Notes: generated by a model from the sequence alone, not told the origin. A stretch of DNA of 64,000 nucleotides from Adiantum capillus-veneris (GCA_014529385.2 CM043942.1:61355184-61419183); one strand, 5' to 3'. Shown: positions 10,961 to 20,830, numbered from the stretch's first letter. Numbers and translations: made by a program.

Positions 10961-12397
10961 GTGGGAGTTATGGCGGAGGAAGGGAAGCTCAAGATTGAGA
11001 AATTCAACGGCAAAAACTACCAACATTGGAAGATGCAGATTGAAGACTATCTCTACCAGAAGGACCTCTATTTGCCACTAGGCGGTCTTGCGAAGAAGCC
11101 CGCAACAATGGCAGATGAAGCATGGATTGTCCTTGGTCGAAAGGCACTGGGAACAATCCGGTTAAGCTTGGCGTCAACGGTGGCCTTCAATGTTTCGGAA
11201 ATGAAGACCACGGAGGACTTGATGAAGTCACTTGACGACTTCTACGAGAAACCATCGGCATCCAATAAGGTATTTCTTATGAAGCGCTTGTTCAATCTAA
11301 AGATGGCAGAGAATGGTTCAGTTGCAGAACACCTAAATGACTTTAACACAAACATAAGTCAACTTCGATCAGTGAAAATCAATTTCGATGACGAAGTACG
11401 AGCTCTTCTTATACTATCATCTCTACCGGATAGTTGGGACAGCCTTGTGATGGCTGTAAGTAATTCTATCTCTGGCACAAATACTCTTAAGTTTGATGAT
11501 GTTGTGGGTGTTCTCCTAAGCGAGGAAATGCGAAGGAGAAGCACAGGAGAATCATCAAGTGCTGCACTATCAGTGGAAACAAGAGGAAGGCCTAAGGAGA
11601 GGTTCAAAAACCCAAAGGGTCGTGATCGCTCAAGGCGGAGCAAGTCACGCACAAAGTCAGTTCTTGAATGTTGGAACTGCGGCAAGAAAGGCCACGTCAA
11701 GAAGGATTGCTGGTCCAAGAAGAAGAAGGAGACAGAGTCTCAAGACAACAAGCCAACATCGGAGGCCAATGTGGCAGGTAAAGTAGAGCAAGATGCTCTA
11801 ATTCTCTCATTAGACAATGTGTCTAATTCCTGGATAGTAGATTCCGGGGCTTCATTCCATGCGACACCACACAAGCAACATTTCCAAGACTACACTAAAG
11901 GTAATTTTGGGTATGTATACTTGGGAGATGATGAAGCTTGTGAGATTGTCGGCAAAGGTACAGTTTCTGTCAAAACTGCTAACGGAAATGAATGGAAGCT
12001 TAAAGATGTTAGGCATGTTCCTTCTCTTCGCAAAAATTTGATCTCTACAGGACAATTGGACGATGAAGGTCACAACATTGCATTCGGAAACAAACGGTGG
12101 AAGATCTCAAAGGGATCTTTGGTGGTTGCCAAGGGTGAAAAAGTCGGTACACTTTACTTGTGTGCTGTTAGCACGCAACCTTCAGCTTGTGTAGCAACTA
12201 CAGAAGTTGACAGTGCGGTGTGGCACTACCGACTTGGGCATATGAGTGCCAAAGGAATGCAAATCCTTCAAACGAAGAAGCTTCTACCAGGTTTGAAAGA
12301 AGTGGACTTAGAGTTCTGTGAAGATTGTGTTTATGGTAAACAAAAGAGGGTAAAATTTCAAAAATCAGGAAATGAAAGAAAAAATAAAAAAACTTGA
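10961..12397 (+). CDS. Copia Gag-protease-preintegrase ORF
   Basis: This is a 478-residue frame. Residues 1-230 are the copia Gag core (KIEKFNGKNYQHWKMQIEDYL near the start). The CCHC knuckle CWNCGKKGHVKKDC is at 237-250. The protease active site DSGASFHAT starts at Asp 294. The pre-integrase zinc motif has HYRLGH and later CEDCVYGKQKR. The alternative start at 10970 (MAEEGK) fits copia Gag proteins better than the first Met. The frame ends at TGA 12395-12397, where integrase sequence continues in another frame, so the polyprotein is split. The likely cause is a one-base change in the A-runs at 12379-12392. Confidence 0.92.
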   Translation: MGVMAEEGKLKIEKFNGKNYQHWKMQIEDYLYQKDLYLPLGGLAKKPATMADEAWIVLGRKALGTIRLSLASTVAFNVSEMKTTEDLMKSLDDFYEKPSASNKVFLMKRLFNLKMAENGSVAEHLNDFNTNISQLRSVKINFDDEVRALLILSSLPDSWDSLVMAVSNSISGTNTLKFDDVVGVLLSEEMRRRSTGESSSAALSVETRGRPKERFKNPKGRDRSRRSKSRTKSVLECWNCGKKGHVKKDCWSKKKKETESQDNKPTSEANVAGKVEQDALILSLDNVSNSWIVDSGASFHATPHKQHFQDYTKGNFGYVYLGDDEACEIVGKGTVSVKTANGNEWKLKDVRHVPSLRKNLISTGQLDDEGHNIAFGNKRWKISKGSLVVAKGEKVGTLYLCAVSTQPSACVATTEVDSAVWHYRLGHMSAKGMQILQTKKLLPGLKEVDLEFCEDCVYGKQKRVKFQKSGNERKNKKT

Positions 12398-14852
12398 GTT
12401 GGTTCATTCTGATGTTTGGGGTCCTGCAAGTACACCATCACTTGGTGGCTCATTGTACTATGTAACATTCATAGACGATGCGACTAGAAAAACATGGGTT
12501 TATGTCATAAAGAATAAATCCGATGTATTTTCCATATTTCAAAGGTGGAAAGCCTTTGTGGAGAATGAAACAGGTACCAAGGTTAAATGCCTCAGATCCG
12601 ACAATGGAGGCGAATATTGCAGCCAAGCTTTTGAAAGCTTTTGTGCTAGCAATGGCATTCGGAGGCAAAGGACAACCCCAAGGACACCTCAACAAAATGG
12701 GATTTCGGAAAGGATGAACAGGACAATCATGGAACGAGCACGAAGCATGCGGCTACATGCAGGCCTACCGCTTGAGCTTTGGGCAGAAGCTGTAAGTACG
12801 TCTGTGTACTTAATCAATCGGTCACCCTCAACAGCATTGGATGGGGGAGTTCCAGAAGAGGCATGGACAAGTAAACCGGTGAATTATGCATTTCTCAAAG
12901 TGTTTGGGTGTGAGGCCTTCATGCACATAGATAGAAGCCTAAGATCAAAGTTAGATGCAAAGTCCAAAAAGTGTTTCTTCATTGGCTATGGAGAAGGAGA
13001 CTTTGGGTATCGCCTATGGAATCCTGAAGATGGTAAAATCTTAAGGAGTAGGGATGTAATTTTTAACGAACAAAATATGTACAAAGATTACTTGGAAAGA
13101 AAACAAACAAAAGAAACAGGTGATGAGTACATGGAGCTTGAGGACGGTGAAGACTCAAGGACTGCAAACGGTGACAATGTGCAACAACGTCAACCAAATG
13201 AGGAGCCTCAACCTATTCCCCGAAGATCTACAAGAGCAAGTAGACCTCCAGAAAGGTTTGTTCCGTCCTTCAACCATCTCTTGATCTCAGATTCTGGAGA
13301 GCCGGAATCATATGAAGAAGCTATGCAACATGAATCCAAAGAAGAATGGACGAAGAGCATGCAAGTGGAGATGGACTCACTACATCGCAACCAAACATGG
13401 GAGTTGGTTGAGTTGCCTAAAGGTAAGCGGGCACTTCAAAACAAATGGGTGTACAAGATAAAGGAAGAAGAAGGTGGGAAGAAAAGGTACAAGTCTAGGC
13501 TTGTGGTAAAAGGTTTTTCTCAAAAGAAAGGTATTGACTTCAATGAAATATTTTCTCCTGTTGTAAAAATGAACTCAATTAGGCTTGTCTTAAGCCTTGT
13601 GGCTGCTCATGATCTAAATCTCGAGCAAATGGATGTAAATACGGCATTCCCTCACGGTGACTTAGAGGAGGAAATCTACATGCTTCAAGCAAAGGGGTAT
13701 GAAGTAAAAGGTAAGGAGAAAATGGTTTGCAGATTAAAGAAGAGCTTGTATGGTTTAAAGCAAGCATCAAGACAATGGTACTTGAAGTTTGATCGATGGA
13801 TGCTGGATCATGGATTCACAAGATGCAACTCGGATCACTGCGTCTACACGAAGAATTTGGGAGATGGGAAATTCATCATCCTAATGTTGTATGTTGATGA
13901 CATGTTGATTGCAAGTGCTAACATGCAGGACATCAAAGACCTAAAAGAGGAGCTGTCCAAATCTTTTTCAATGAAAGATTTAGGTGCTGCAAAGAGGATA
14001 CTTGGTATGAAAATATCAAGGGACAGGACGAAGAAGACAATAAAGCTATCTCAAGAAGATTACATCAAGAAGGTACTAGAAAGGTTTGCAATGCAAAATG
14101 CAAAACCAGTTTCTACACCTTTGGCTGGTCATTTTAAACTAACGAAGGATATGTGTCCAAAGACACAAGAGGAGATAGCCTATATGTCTAAAGTTCCATA
14201 TGCTGCAGCGGTAGGTTCTCTAATGTATGCTATGGTCTGGACAAGGCCAGACATTGCACATGCAGTGGGAGTTGTGAGTAGGTTCATGGACAACCCAGGT
14301 AAAGAGCATTGGCAAGCTGTGAAATGGATACTTAGGTATCTAAAAGGGACAACAACAAATGCTTTGTATTTTGGAGGAACTGATATTTTTCTAGAAGGGT
14401 ATGCTGATGCAGATATGGCAGGTGACAAAGATACTCGAAGGAGCACTACTGGCTATGTGTTCACGGTTGGAGGCACAGCAGTAAGCTGGGCTTCAAAACT
14501 GCAGAAAGTGGTTTCCCTTTCTACCACGGAAGCAGAGTATGTAGCAATGACGGAGGCAAGCAAAGAAATTCTGTGGCTTCACAGATTCTTAGAAGAGCTT
14601 GGATTCAAACAAGACAATTGTGTCTTGTACAGTGATAGCCAAAGCGCTATCCATCTTGCAAAGAACTCAGCCTTTCATTCAAGGACAAAGCACATTGAGG
14701 TGAGATATCACTTCAGACACACTCTTTTGGAAGAGGGACAACTAAAGCTAGAAAAGGTGCATACAAGTGAAAATCCTGCAGACATGTTTACAAAGGTGGT
14801 CAACAAGGAGAAGTTGAGCTTTTGCTCATCTTCAATCGGCATTCAAGGATAA
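12372..14852 (+). CDS. Copia integrase-reverse transcriptase-RNase H ORF
   Basis: This is an 826-residue frame overlapping the previous ORF by 26 bases in a different frame. The integrase triad is Asp14 (HSDVWGP), Asp77 (SDNGGEY) and Glu113 (NGISERMN), with the usual 35-residue spacing between the last two. Reverse transcriptase spans roughly 340-600 with MDVNTAFPHGDLEEEIYM and the catalytic YVDD at 507-510. RNase H follows with YADADMAGD, STTEAEYVA, SDSQSAIHLAKN and HIEVRYHF. All catalytic residues seen are intact, so apart from the upstream frame change this copy looks nearly functional. The first Met is only the first in-frame codon; translation would normally come from the upstream ORF. 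Confidence 0.94.
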   Translation: MKEKIKKLELVHSDVWGPASTPSLGGSLYYVTFIDDATRKTWVYVIKNKSDVFSIFQRWKAFVENETGTKVKCLRSDNGGEYCSQAFESFCASNGIRRQRTTPRTPQQNGISERMNRTIMERARSMRLHAGLPLELWAEAVSTSVYLINRSPSTALDGGVPEEAWTSKPVNYAFLKVFGCEAFMHIDRSLRSKLDAKSKKCFFIGYGEGDFGYRLWNPEDGKILRSRDVIFNEQNMYKDYLERKQTKETGDEYMELEDGEDSRTANGDNVQQRQPNEEPQPIPRRSTRASRPPERFVPSFNHLLISDSGEPESYEEAMQHESKEEWTKSMQVEMDSLHRNQTWELVELPKGKRALQNKWVYKIKEEEGGKKRYKSRLVVKGFSQKKGIDFNEIFSPVVKMNSIRLVLSLVAAHDLNLEQMDVNTAFPHGDLEEEIYMLQAKGYEVKGKEKMVCRLKKSLYGLKQASRQWYLKFDRWMLDHGFTRCNSDHCVYTKNLGDGKFIILMLYVDDMLIASANMQDIKDLKEELSKSFSMKDLGAAKRILGMKISRDRTKKTIKLSQEDYIKKVLERFAMQNAKPVSTPLAGHFKLTKDMCPKTQEEIAYMSKVPYAAAVGSLMYAMVWTRPDIAHAVGVVSRFMDNPGKEHWQAVKWILRYLKGTTTNALYFGGTDIFLEGYADADMAGDKDTRRSTTGYVFTVGGTAVSWASKLQKVVSLSTTEAEYVAMTEASKEILWLHRFLEELGFKQDNCVLYSDSQSAIHLAKNSAFHSRTKHIEVRYHFRHTLLEEGQLKLEKVHTSENPADMFTKVVNKEKLSFCSSSIGIQG

Positions 14853-14902
14853 GAAGCCAGAATGGAAAGCAGTCACAGGTTTGGTTTGGAGATCAGTCTC
14901 CA

Positions 14903-14912
14903 AGTGGGAGAT
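14903..14912 (+). other. Polypurine tract of copia element 1
   Basis: AGTGGGAGAT lies directly before the 3' LTR start TGTTAAG, the usual place for the plus-strand primer. Confidence 0.7.
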
Positions 14913-15713
14913 TGTTAAGTATGGAGCCTGATTTACCCTTGTAATTTTCTGTGGTAAAAGCGCACATTTGTAAGGCCCCCATTATGAGGAGAAGCCATCG
15001 TGCGTGAAGGAAAATCACTCATCGGAAACCAAAATTTTCACGGACAAGAATCAGGGGCAACTTTAAAGGCCTCGAGGGCGGAGGCCCCTGAGACTTTTTT
15101 TTTCGCCGGAATATTCTTTTTCGCCGGAATATTATGGTCGGACGGCGGCCGGAAAGTGGTTGGAAAACAACCGGTCGGTTGGCCGGTGGCCGGTAGTCAA
15201 TGGCCGGTGGTCGGGAGTCAATGGTCGGTGGCCGGTGGTCGGAAGTCAATGGCTGGTGGCCGGTGGCCGAATTCAAAAGCGGACTTGTCTTCTCAAGGGC
15301 GGCCACACATGGGCGGATTGGAGGGTCCGATTTGGACTTATTCTCACAAGGGCGGCTACACATGGCTGTCTCTCATAAGAGAGGGCAGCCCTTTTGGCCT
15401 ATAAAAGGAGGCCATTTCTACACACATTTCATAGTGTGAAGTTGATGCAACAAGGTGAGTGTGAGGTGGTGAGAGTGAAGCAAGGCGGGAGCTCCATTAA
15501 GGGTATAATCCCTTTGTAAATTACTTCTTGTTTTGAAGTACTAAAGCCATTGAGTGGCTGCTTTCCCGTGGACGTAGCCCACATTGGGTGAACCACGTAT
15601 ATCGTGTGTACTCTCTCTCTCTCTCTACTCTATAATCTCGTGTATGTAAATCTGTCTCTCTCCATTAAGTAATCTACTCAATTATCTATTTAGCTACGTT
15701 TTATTTCCTAACA
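14913..15713 (+). repeat. 3' LTR of copia element 1
   Basis: It is the partner of 10097-10896, one base longer through a T-run near 15100. It ends in TAACA, followed by the second CATAG. Confidence 0.96.
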
Positions 15714-16260
15714 CATAGCACAATCTTTTTATGTGCTATGTGCTAAATAGTACATTTTGTGTGTTATATGTTCACAATATAGCCCTGGAGTGTGTGGAAT
15801 AGTGAATTGTGCTATATAGCACAATCTCTATTTTTGCTATGTGCTACATAGCACATCACTAATTGTGATATGTGCTACATAGCACAATATTTGTGTTATA
15901 TGCTATGTGTTATATTAGTGATGTGCTACATAGCACATCACTAATTGTGATATGTGCTACATAGCACAATATTTGTGTTATATGCTATGTGTTATGTCTC
16001 ATATAGCCAACTGCATATCAAATACCCAACAAGCTTGTGCTATATAGCATATATAGAGAAAATGTTTGGGCTATATCTGGTATTTTAAAAAGTCTCTCTG
16101 CTATGATCTACAGTGCATACTCTATGTAGCACTTATAGCACATTATACATGGACTGTGTTATGTGCTATATAGCACAGTGCATATCATATACCACATCAA
16201 GCTTGTGTTTATAGCATATAGAGTAAGTGCTTGTCTTATATGTGGTATTGCAAATAAGGG
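15714..16260. repeat. Palindrome-rich array, right part
   Basis: This is the continuation of the array at 9700-10096 after the copia insertion. It has many GTGCTACATAGCAC and GTGCTATATAGCAC units and a tandem duplication of a 75-bp stretch with an 82-bp period (15839-15913 and 15921-15995). No coding sequence is seen. Confidence 0.85.
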
Positions 16261-16417
16261 ATAAGATTCATGCTGCATATTCTTTTCAGCAATCTGATTT
16301 TGTTGGGTTATTGAGACTTAAATTAGATGTGTTGTCTTCTTTGTTTCACAGGCACTACTTGCAGAAGTAGAGACCAACATAGCACAGGAATCAGAGCACT
16401 TTAAATTTTGTGTTACC

Positions 16418-16730
16418 ATGGAGAGGACTTCACATAACGTGGGAGCCAGTTTGATGAAGCCTTTTCCTCCTGTGGATTTTAAGCAGAGCATTAGCGAGGT
16501 GGCACTTAATGGGTTCTACCATTGTGTAGGATGTGGATTCCCGTTCGATGCCAGAAGCTTGGATGTATTCTCCCTACCTTGCACCCATGTGTACCATATG
16601 CTATGCTTCGCGCATGTATGTAGGGACTATGGCTATTGTGTTGCACTAGATTGCAACATGTCTGTTCCCCCTAGAGCTAAGCATATGATTGGTCTGAAGG
16701 TGAAGAGTGAGATGAAAGAATCAAGTGCAG
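16418..16730 (+). CDS. RING-like zinc-binding segment of the FCP1-like gene
   Basis: The coding part of the first recognised exon. Met 16418 is preceded in frame by 22 open codons reaching back to an acceptor-like TTTCACAG at 16350, so an upstream coding exon cannot be excluded. Residues 36-79 have Cys/His spacing like a RING finger (C-x2-C, C-x-H-x2-H-x2-C, then C74 and C79). The last pair is spaced C-x4-C and not C-x2-C, so the fold is tentative. RING proteins usually act as ubiquitin ligases. Confidence 0.45.
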
Positions 16731-17702
16731 GTAGTCACTGTGTCACTACTATTGCAGGACCACTTTCCATTGGTAGTTTAAACTCTTGCATTTAATGAAA
16801 TCATTTGCAGGTACAGACATTGCAGCAGAGACTTGTATACAAGAATCATTGAGGACAAAAACAGAGAGAGTCTCTACGCAGGCCACTGGTAGGTACCAAA
16901 ATCAGTATTTATGTGTGTATTTTGGGATACTCCAAGTGAGACTTTGTAAATAGCTTGCTTTGTAGAACAATCATCGCATGCTTGCTCCAACAAGACGATG
17001 CATTCCACAAGGAAGAATGGCCTGATTACCCCAAGGATGCAGCCAGGCCTTGAAGCGGAGTCTACCCGCGGGATGCAGCCAGCCCTTGAAGCGGAGTTTG
17101 CTGTAGGGGATGCAGTACGTGGAGTAGTTGAAGACATCTTGATGGCAAAGTCTTCTGCAGTCAAATCACCTAGGCAACAACTAACTCCAAGAAGGCCGTT
17201 GTGTTCTCCGTTGAGTACCAAAGCATCACCAAGTGTGGACACTAGAGATGATGCATCAGATGAGGCAGTTGTAGATGCGGTGAAAGCAACACCCCCTCCA
17301 GCGGGGAAGAAGCCAACACCAAAGCACAAGAAATCGACTCCCAAGAACTTAGGTGGAAGTCCCACAATGGATATACCTCTTCATTCATTTAGGAAGAGAA
17401 AGAAACCAAATGCAAAGCAATGAGTGTGTTTTTTTTGTAACTTCATGCAGTTAGAAGATGTCTTTAGAAGGCATGTGCAATCCATTGCACCCCTATTGTA
17501 TCCATGCTCATTGATGAATCAAGTGTTGGAATTTGTTAGTGACATGTCTCTTAATTCTTTGCATCGAGTAGTTGCAAACTATTTGATTTATTTTCTATAC
17601 ATGTTTAGTAATATGTTTCTACTTTCTCTTGTCGTAGATAATCAAGAAGCTGAAAAAAGAGGAACTTGCATGAGACGCACTCGCTATTCAGGGTTTCTAC
17701 AT

Positions 17703-17925
17703 GAGGGGTCTGTAGGTTCACTGACTCAATCTTATCCTGTGAAGAATCCAAGAAGGGGTGCTACAGCTTCCAGGGGGGTTACAGGCAAAAAAAAAAGTGT
17801 CTTTTGATACAGTTGAGGGGTCTGTAGGTTCACTGGCTCAGTCTTATCCTGTGAAGAATCCAAGAGGGGGTGCTACAGCTTCCAGGGGGGTTACAGGCAA
17901 AAAAAAAGAGTCTTTTGATACAGTT
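17703..17925 (+). repeat. Coding tandem duplication, 112 and 111 bp
   Basis: Copy 1 is 17703-17814 and copy 2 is 17815-17925. They are nearly identical and encode SLTQSYPVKNP and GATASRGVTGKKK. Copy 2 is 111 bp (37 codons). Copy 1 is one base longer, with ten A's at 17787-17796 against nine in copy 2, and that extra A shifts the frame. Confidence 0.93.
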
Positions 17926-18060
17926 GATCCCTGCACACCTACTAGTACTGCTGAATTTGTTCCAAATGTGCCTAATGCAGTTGATGTGCAGGTTGTGCAT
18001 GATGATGTGCATACAGATGTTGACCGTGCTAAACTTGAAAAGGGTACATTACCCACCCCC

Positions 18061-18780
18061 ACCACAATTGAATCTGGCACAGATGCCATTGATGATGCTA
18101 TGGTAGTTGATGCCTACACATATGCCATTGCTGATGCTACGCTAGTTGAGGCCTGCACAAATGACATTGTGGATGCTATGGAAGTTGATGCTCGCACAGA
18201 TTCTGCTGTTGATTGCAATGTTAATGATGGTGGAACAGAAAGTATTGTTCATGCTGTCATAGATGTCCTTCTTGATGCAGTTGTGGCTATGGGTACAGAT
18301 GCCACTGTTGAATCTGGCACAGATGCCATTGATGATGCTACCACAGTTGATGCCTGCACAGATGCCATTGTTGATGCTACGGTAGTTGATGCCTGCACAA
18401 ATGACATTGTGGATGCTATGGAAGTTGATGCTCGCACAGATGCTGCTGCTGATGGAAATGTTAATGATGGTAGAACAGAAAGTATTGTTCATGCTGTCAT
18501 AGATGCCCTTCTTGATGCAGTTGTGGCTATGGGTACACATGCCACTGTTGAATCTGGCACAAATGCCATTGATGATGCTACCACAGTTGATGCCTGCATA
18601 GATGCCATTGCTGATGCTACGGTAGTTGATGCCTGCACAAATGACATTGTGGATGCTATGGAAGTTGATGCTAGCACAGATGTTGTTGCTGATGGCAATG
18701 TTAATGATGGTGGAATAGAAAGTATTGTTCATGCTGTCATGGATGCCCTTCTTGATGCAGTTGTGCCTACGGGTACAGAT
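18061..18780 (+). repeat. Three 240-bp coding repeats (80 residues each)
   Basis: Units at 18061-18300, 18301-18540 and 18541-18780 have exactly the same length and differ at scattered bases. Each encodes an Asp/Ala/Val/Thr-rich acidic block with subrepeats such as DAIDDAT and VDACTDAI. The length is a multiple of three in all units, so the frame is kept. Less regular Asp/Glu/Thr-rich sequence follows to about 19440. Confidence 0.95.
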
Positions 18781-19439
18781 GCTACTATTGAGGATACCAG
18801 AGGCATGGGTGAGGAGGTCCTCATTGAGAGAGAAGCTGGAACACGTGCGGCAGTGGGTGCAAGTGATGTCACAGCTCAAGCCCAGGTGGTCTGTCCAAGT
18901 GATGCAGCTGATGACATTGTTGATGCAGAGGAGACAAAGGGTACAGATGCCGTTGTTGAAGATATGGGAGGCTTGGGTGAGGAGGACCTCACTAAGAGAG
19001 TACCTGGAATAGGCTCAGCAATGGGTAACAGTGATGTCGTGGCTTCTGCCGACACAGTTGAGGCATACGACAGAGCAGTTCAATCGGGAGAGGCAATGGA
19101 AGAAGTTCTCGTGGCTGCTACGGACATGAAAGAGGCAAATACACATAATACAACTGAGGCATGTATAGAGCAAAACAATGAGGCAGGGAAAGGCGTAGAG
19201 GTGCCTACTGATAGAGCAGCTCAATCGGGAGAGGAAATGGGAGAACATTTCATGGCTGCTGTGGACACGAAAGAGGCAGTTGCACATGATACAACTGAGT
19301 CTTGTACAGATCCCACTGTTGGGAATACCAAAGGTAAAAGTCCAGAGGTCCCTATGGGTCGAGCGGCTGCTACAGATACAGATGAGGCAGGTACAAAGAA
19401 TGCTGATAAAGAGGCCAAAAATGGACATGAATATGAGAG

Positions 19440-20240
19440 GCAAGAGAGGCCGTGTCTTGTGGTAATGTCAGTACAGATTGTTGCACTACCTCCTGCGTCT
19501 TTTGAGGACAAGAAGAGAAGGGACAATTTATGCATCATACTGGATGTGAATGGGCTTCTCATAAGGAGGTATAAGGTCTCCTTCTACAAAGGAATAGCGA
19601 GAAGCAGTATTCTTGATTGGGCAAGATCAAGGTATCAGGTAGTCACTGCGCCAAATGCTACAGGAAAGATGCAATTTGAATATGTGGTCAGGCCCAATGC
19701 ATCATCTTTTTGCATGCACTGCTGCAAAGAGCACAAGTTGCACTATGGAGCTGCATGACCTAGGACAATCTAGCACTTGCTTTGAGTGCATGCTTTCCTA
19801 GGCTAAACAAACAACATTTCCTCGATATTATCGGTCAGGAGGGGTGTAGAGAGACGAGCTTCAATCTAAATGAAGTTCCTGGGATCCCTCCATGTCGAGA
19901 TAACGCAAAGCCCATATTTTTCAAGTGTTTGAAAGACTTTTGGAAGCACCATCCTAAGTTCAACTCTGATAATACACTGGTGGTGGATGACACACTCTAC
20001 AAGTGTCTGCTCAACCCTCCCGGGACTTGTGTCTGTCCTACTTCATTTGAACCAGCAGATATTTGCCGGTCCCCAATTTACCTGGTTAGCACATTGTTCC
20101 CTTGGTTAGTCAAGTGGACAGTCTCACCCAGCCCTAATGCTTATGCAAAGACGAACCAGTTTGAAAATCCTTCGGACAGTGTGTCTGCTCGTGTCATCAG
20201 CCACTATAGAAGTCAGCGAGAAGTATGTAAGGAAGGTTGA
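19440..20240 (+). pseudogene. FCP1/HAD-like domain of the damaged gene
   Basis: The frame ending at 19758 carries LCIILDVNGLL (HAD motif I, with Asp-Val-Asn in place of Asp-x-Asp) and EYVVRPNASSF. A one-base loss near 19735 shifts the frame. The next frame has LWSC near 19743-19754, a TAG at 19761-19763, then LALALSACFPRL, IIGQEGCRETSF, KPIFFKCLKDFWKHH, NTLVVDDTLYKCLLNPP (the second acidic motif, Asp-Asp kept) and FPWLVKW. The order and spacing are those of the FCP1 homology region. It ends at TGA 20238-20240. No Mg-dependent catalysis is expected from the motif I seen. Confidence 0.7.
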
Positions 20241-20339
20241 TTGTGGTTATGGAATCATGTATACAGCATTTTGTGCACTGAATGTACTTGCGATTACTAT
20301 ACAAAAAATTGACCTGTTCAAAGTTCTCTAAACTTAATG

Positions 20340-20830
20340 ATTGAATGATGTAATTTTATTTTGGTGATATGATGTTGTCATACTCTGATAGAGTCCTGCT
20401 ACATGGCACACATAATAGCATAGACAGGACCATCGGGCTATTATTACACATAGCTATGCTATGATAGCACTCATACTGTAAGAAATACTATGACATAATA
20501 GTATAGATAGGGACATTGGCCTCTTATTACACACACTAACGCTATATGGCACACATAGTGCTCTCAATATGTAATATAGCTCTTTTACATACCACACATC
20601 ATATCATAGACAAGAACATTGTGCTATTCTTACACACACTTTTACTGTATAGCACACATGTTGCTATCTTACTACAATAGAGTCCTTTTACATGGCACAC
20701 TTATAGCATAGACAGGGACATTGGGCTACACTTGTGCAATATAGCACACATAATAGCGTAGGTAGAGACAATGGACTATCTTGACACATTACTTGGCTAC
20801 ATATCACATATAGTAGGATGTACACAACTC
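20340..20830. repeat. Degenerate tandem repeats with AGCACACAT/ATAGCATAGACAGG units
   Basis: Variants of CATGGCACACATAATAGCATAGACAGGGACATTGG recur several times with irregular spacing (for example near 20400, 20580 and 20690). They resemble the AGCAC-based arrays on the other side of the FCP1-like gene but are more diverged. No gene is seen. Confidence 0.7.

Larger units (their letters stand above)
10097..15713 (+). mobile_element. Complete Ty1/copia retrotransposon with target duplication
   Basis: Two LTRs of 800 and 801 bp flank an internal region coding for Gag, protease, integrase, reverse transcriptase and RNase H, in the copia order with integrase before reverse transcriptase. The five bases CATAG occur just before (10092-10096) and just after (15714-15718), as expected of a target-site duplication. 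By hand I count about 14 substitutions and one T-run length change between the LTRs, about 98% identity. The element inserted into the palindrome array. One frame change lies between Gag-protease and integrase (about 12379-12392). Confidence 0.96.
16351..20240 (+). pseudogene. Spliced RING-like / acidic-repeat / FCP1-HAD-like gene, damaged
   Basis: Four exons can be joined in one frame: 16351-16730, 16811-16888, 16966-17352 and 17638 onward. They are separated by GT-AG introns of 80, 77 and 285 bp, all in phase 1. The protein starts (Met at 16418) with a RING-like pattern C36-x2-C39, C55-x-H57-x2-H60-x2-C63. A basic linker, three acidic repeats and a C-terminal FCP1/HAD-like phosphatase domain follow. 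Two frame changes (A-run 17787-17796 and about 19735) and a TAG at 19761-19763 interrupt it. FCP1-like enzymes remove phosphate from Ser/Thr, classically on RNA polymerase II. Here the DxDxT motif reads DVNGL, so the domain may be non-catalytic even when intact. It could be a recent pseudogene or a live gene with sequence errors. Confidence 0.65.

Noticed and set aside
12372-12397. Calling the copia 1 ORF overlap a programmed frameshift
   Set aside because: Copia elements normally use one frame here, and no stimulatory structure or known slippery heptamer was identified; an indel in the A-run is simpler.
15839-15995. Regularly spaced palindromic repeats that resemble a CRISPR array
   Set aside because: Spacers are not unique or of constant length, the unit is a simple AT-rich palindrome, and the context is a plant genome without cas genes.
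18142-18879. A 245-residue minus-strand ORF opposite the acidic repeats
   Set aside because: It is the antisense of the 240-bp coding repeats. The + strand frame links to exons and to a recognisable domain, and this one does not.
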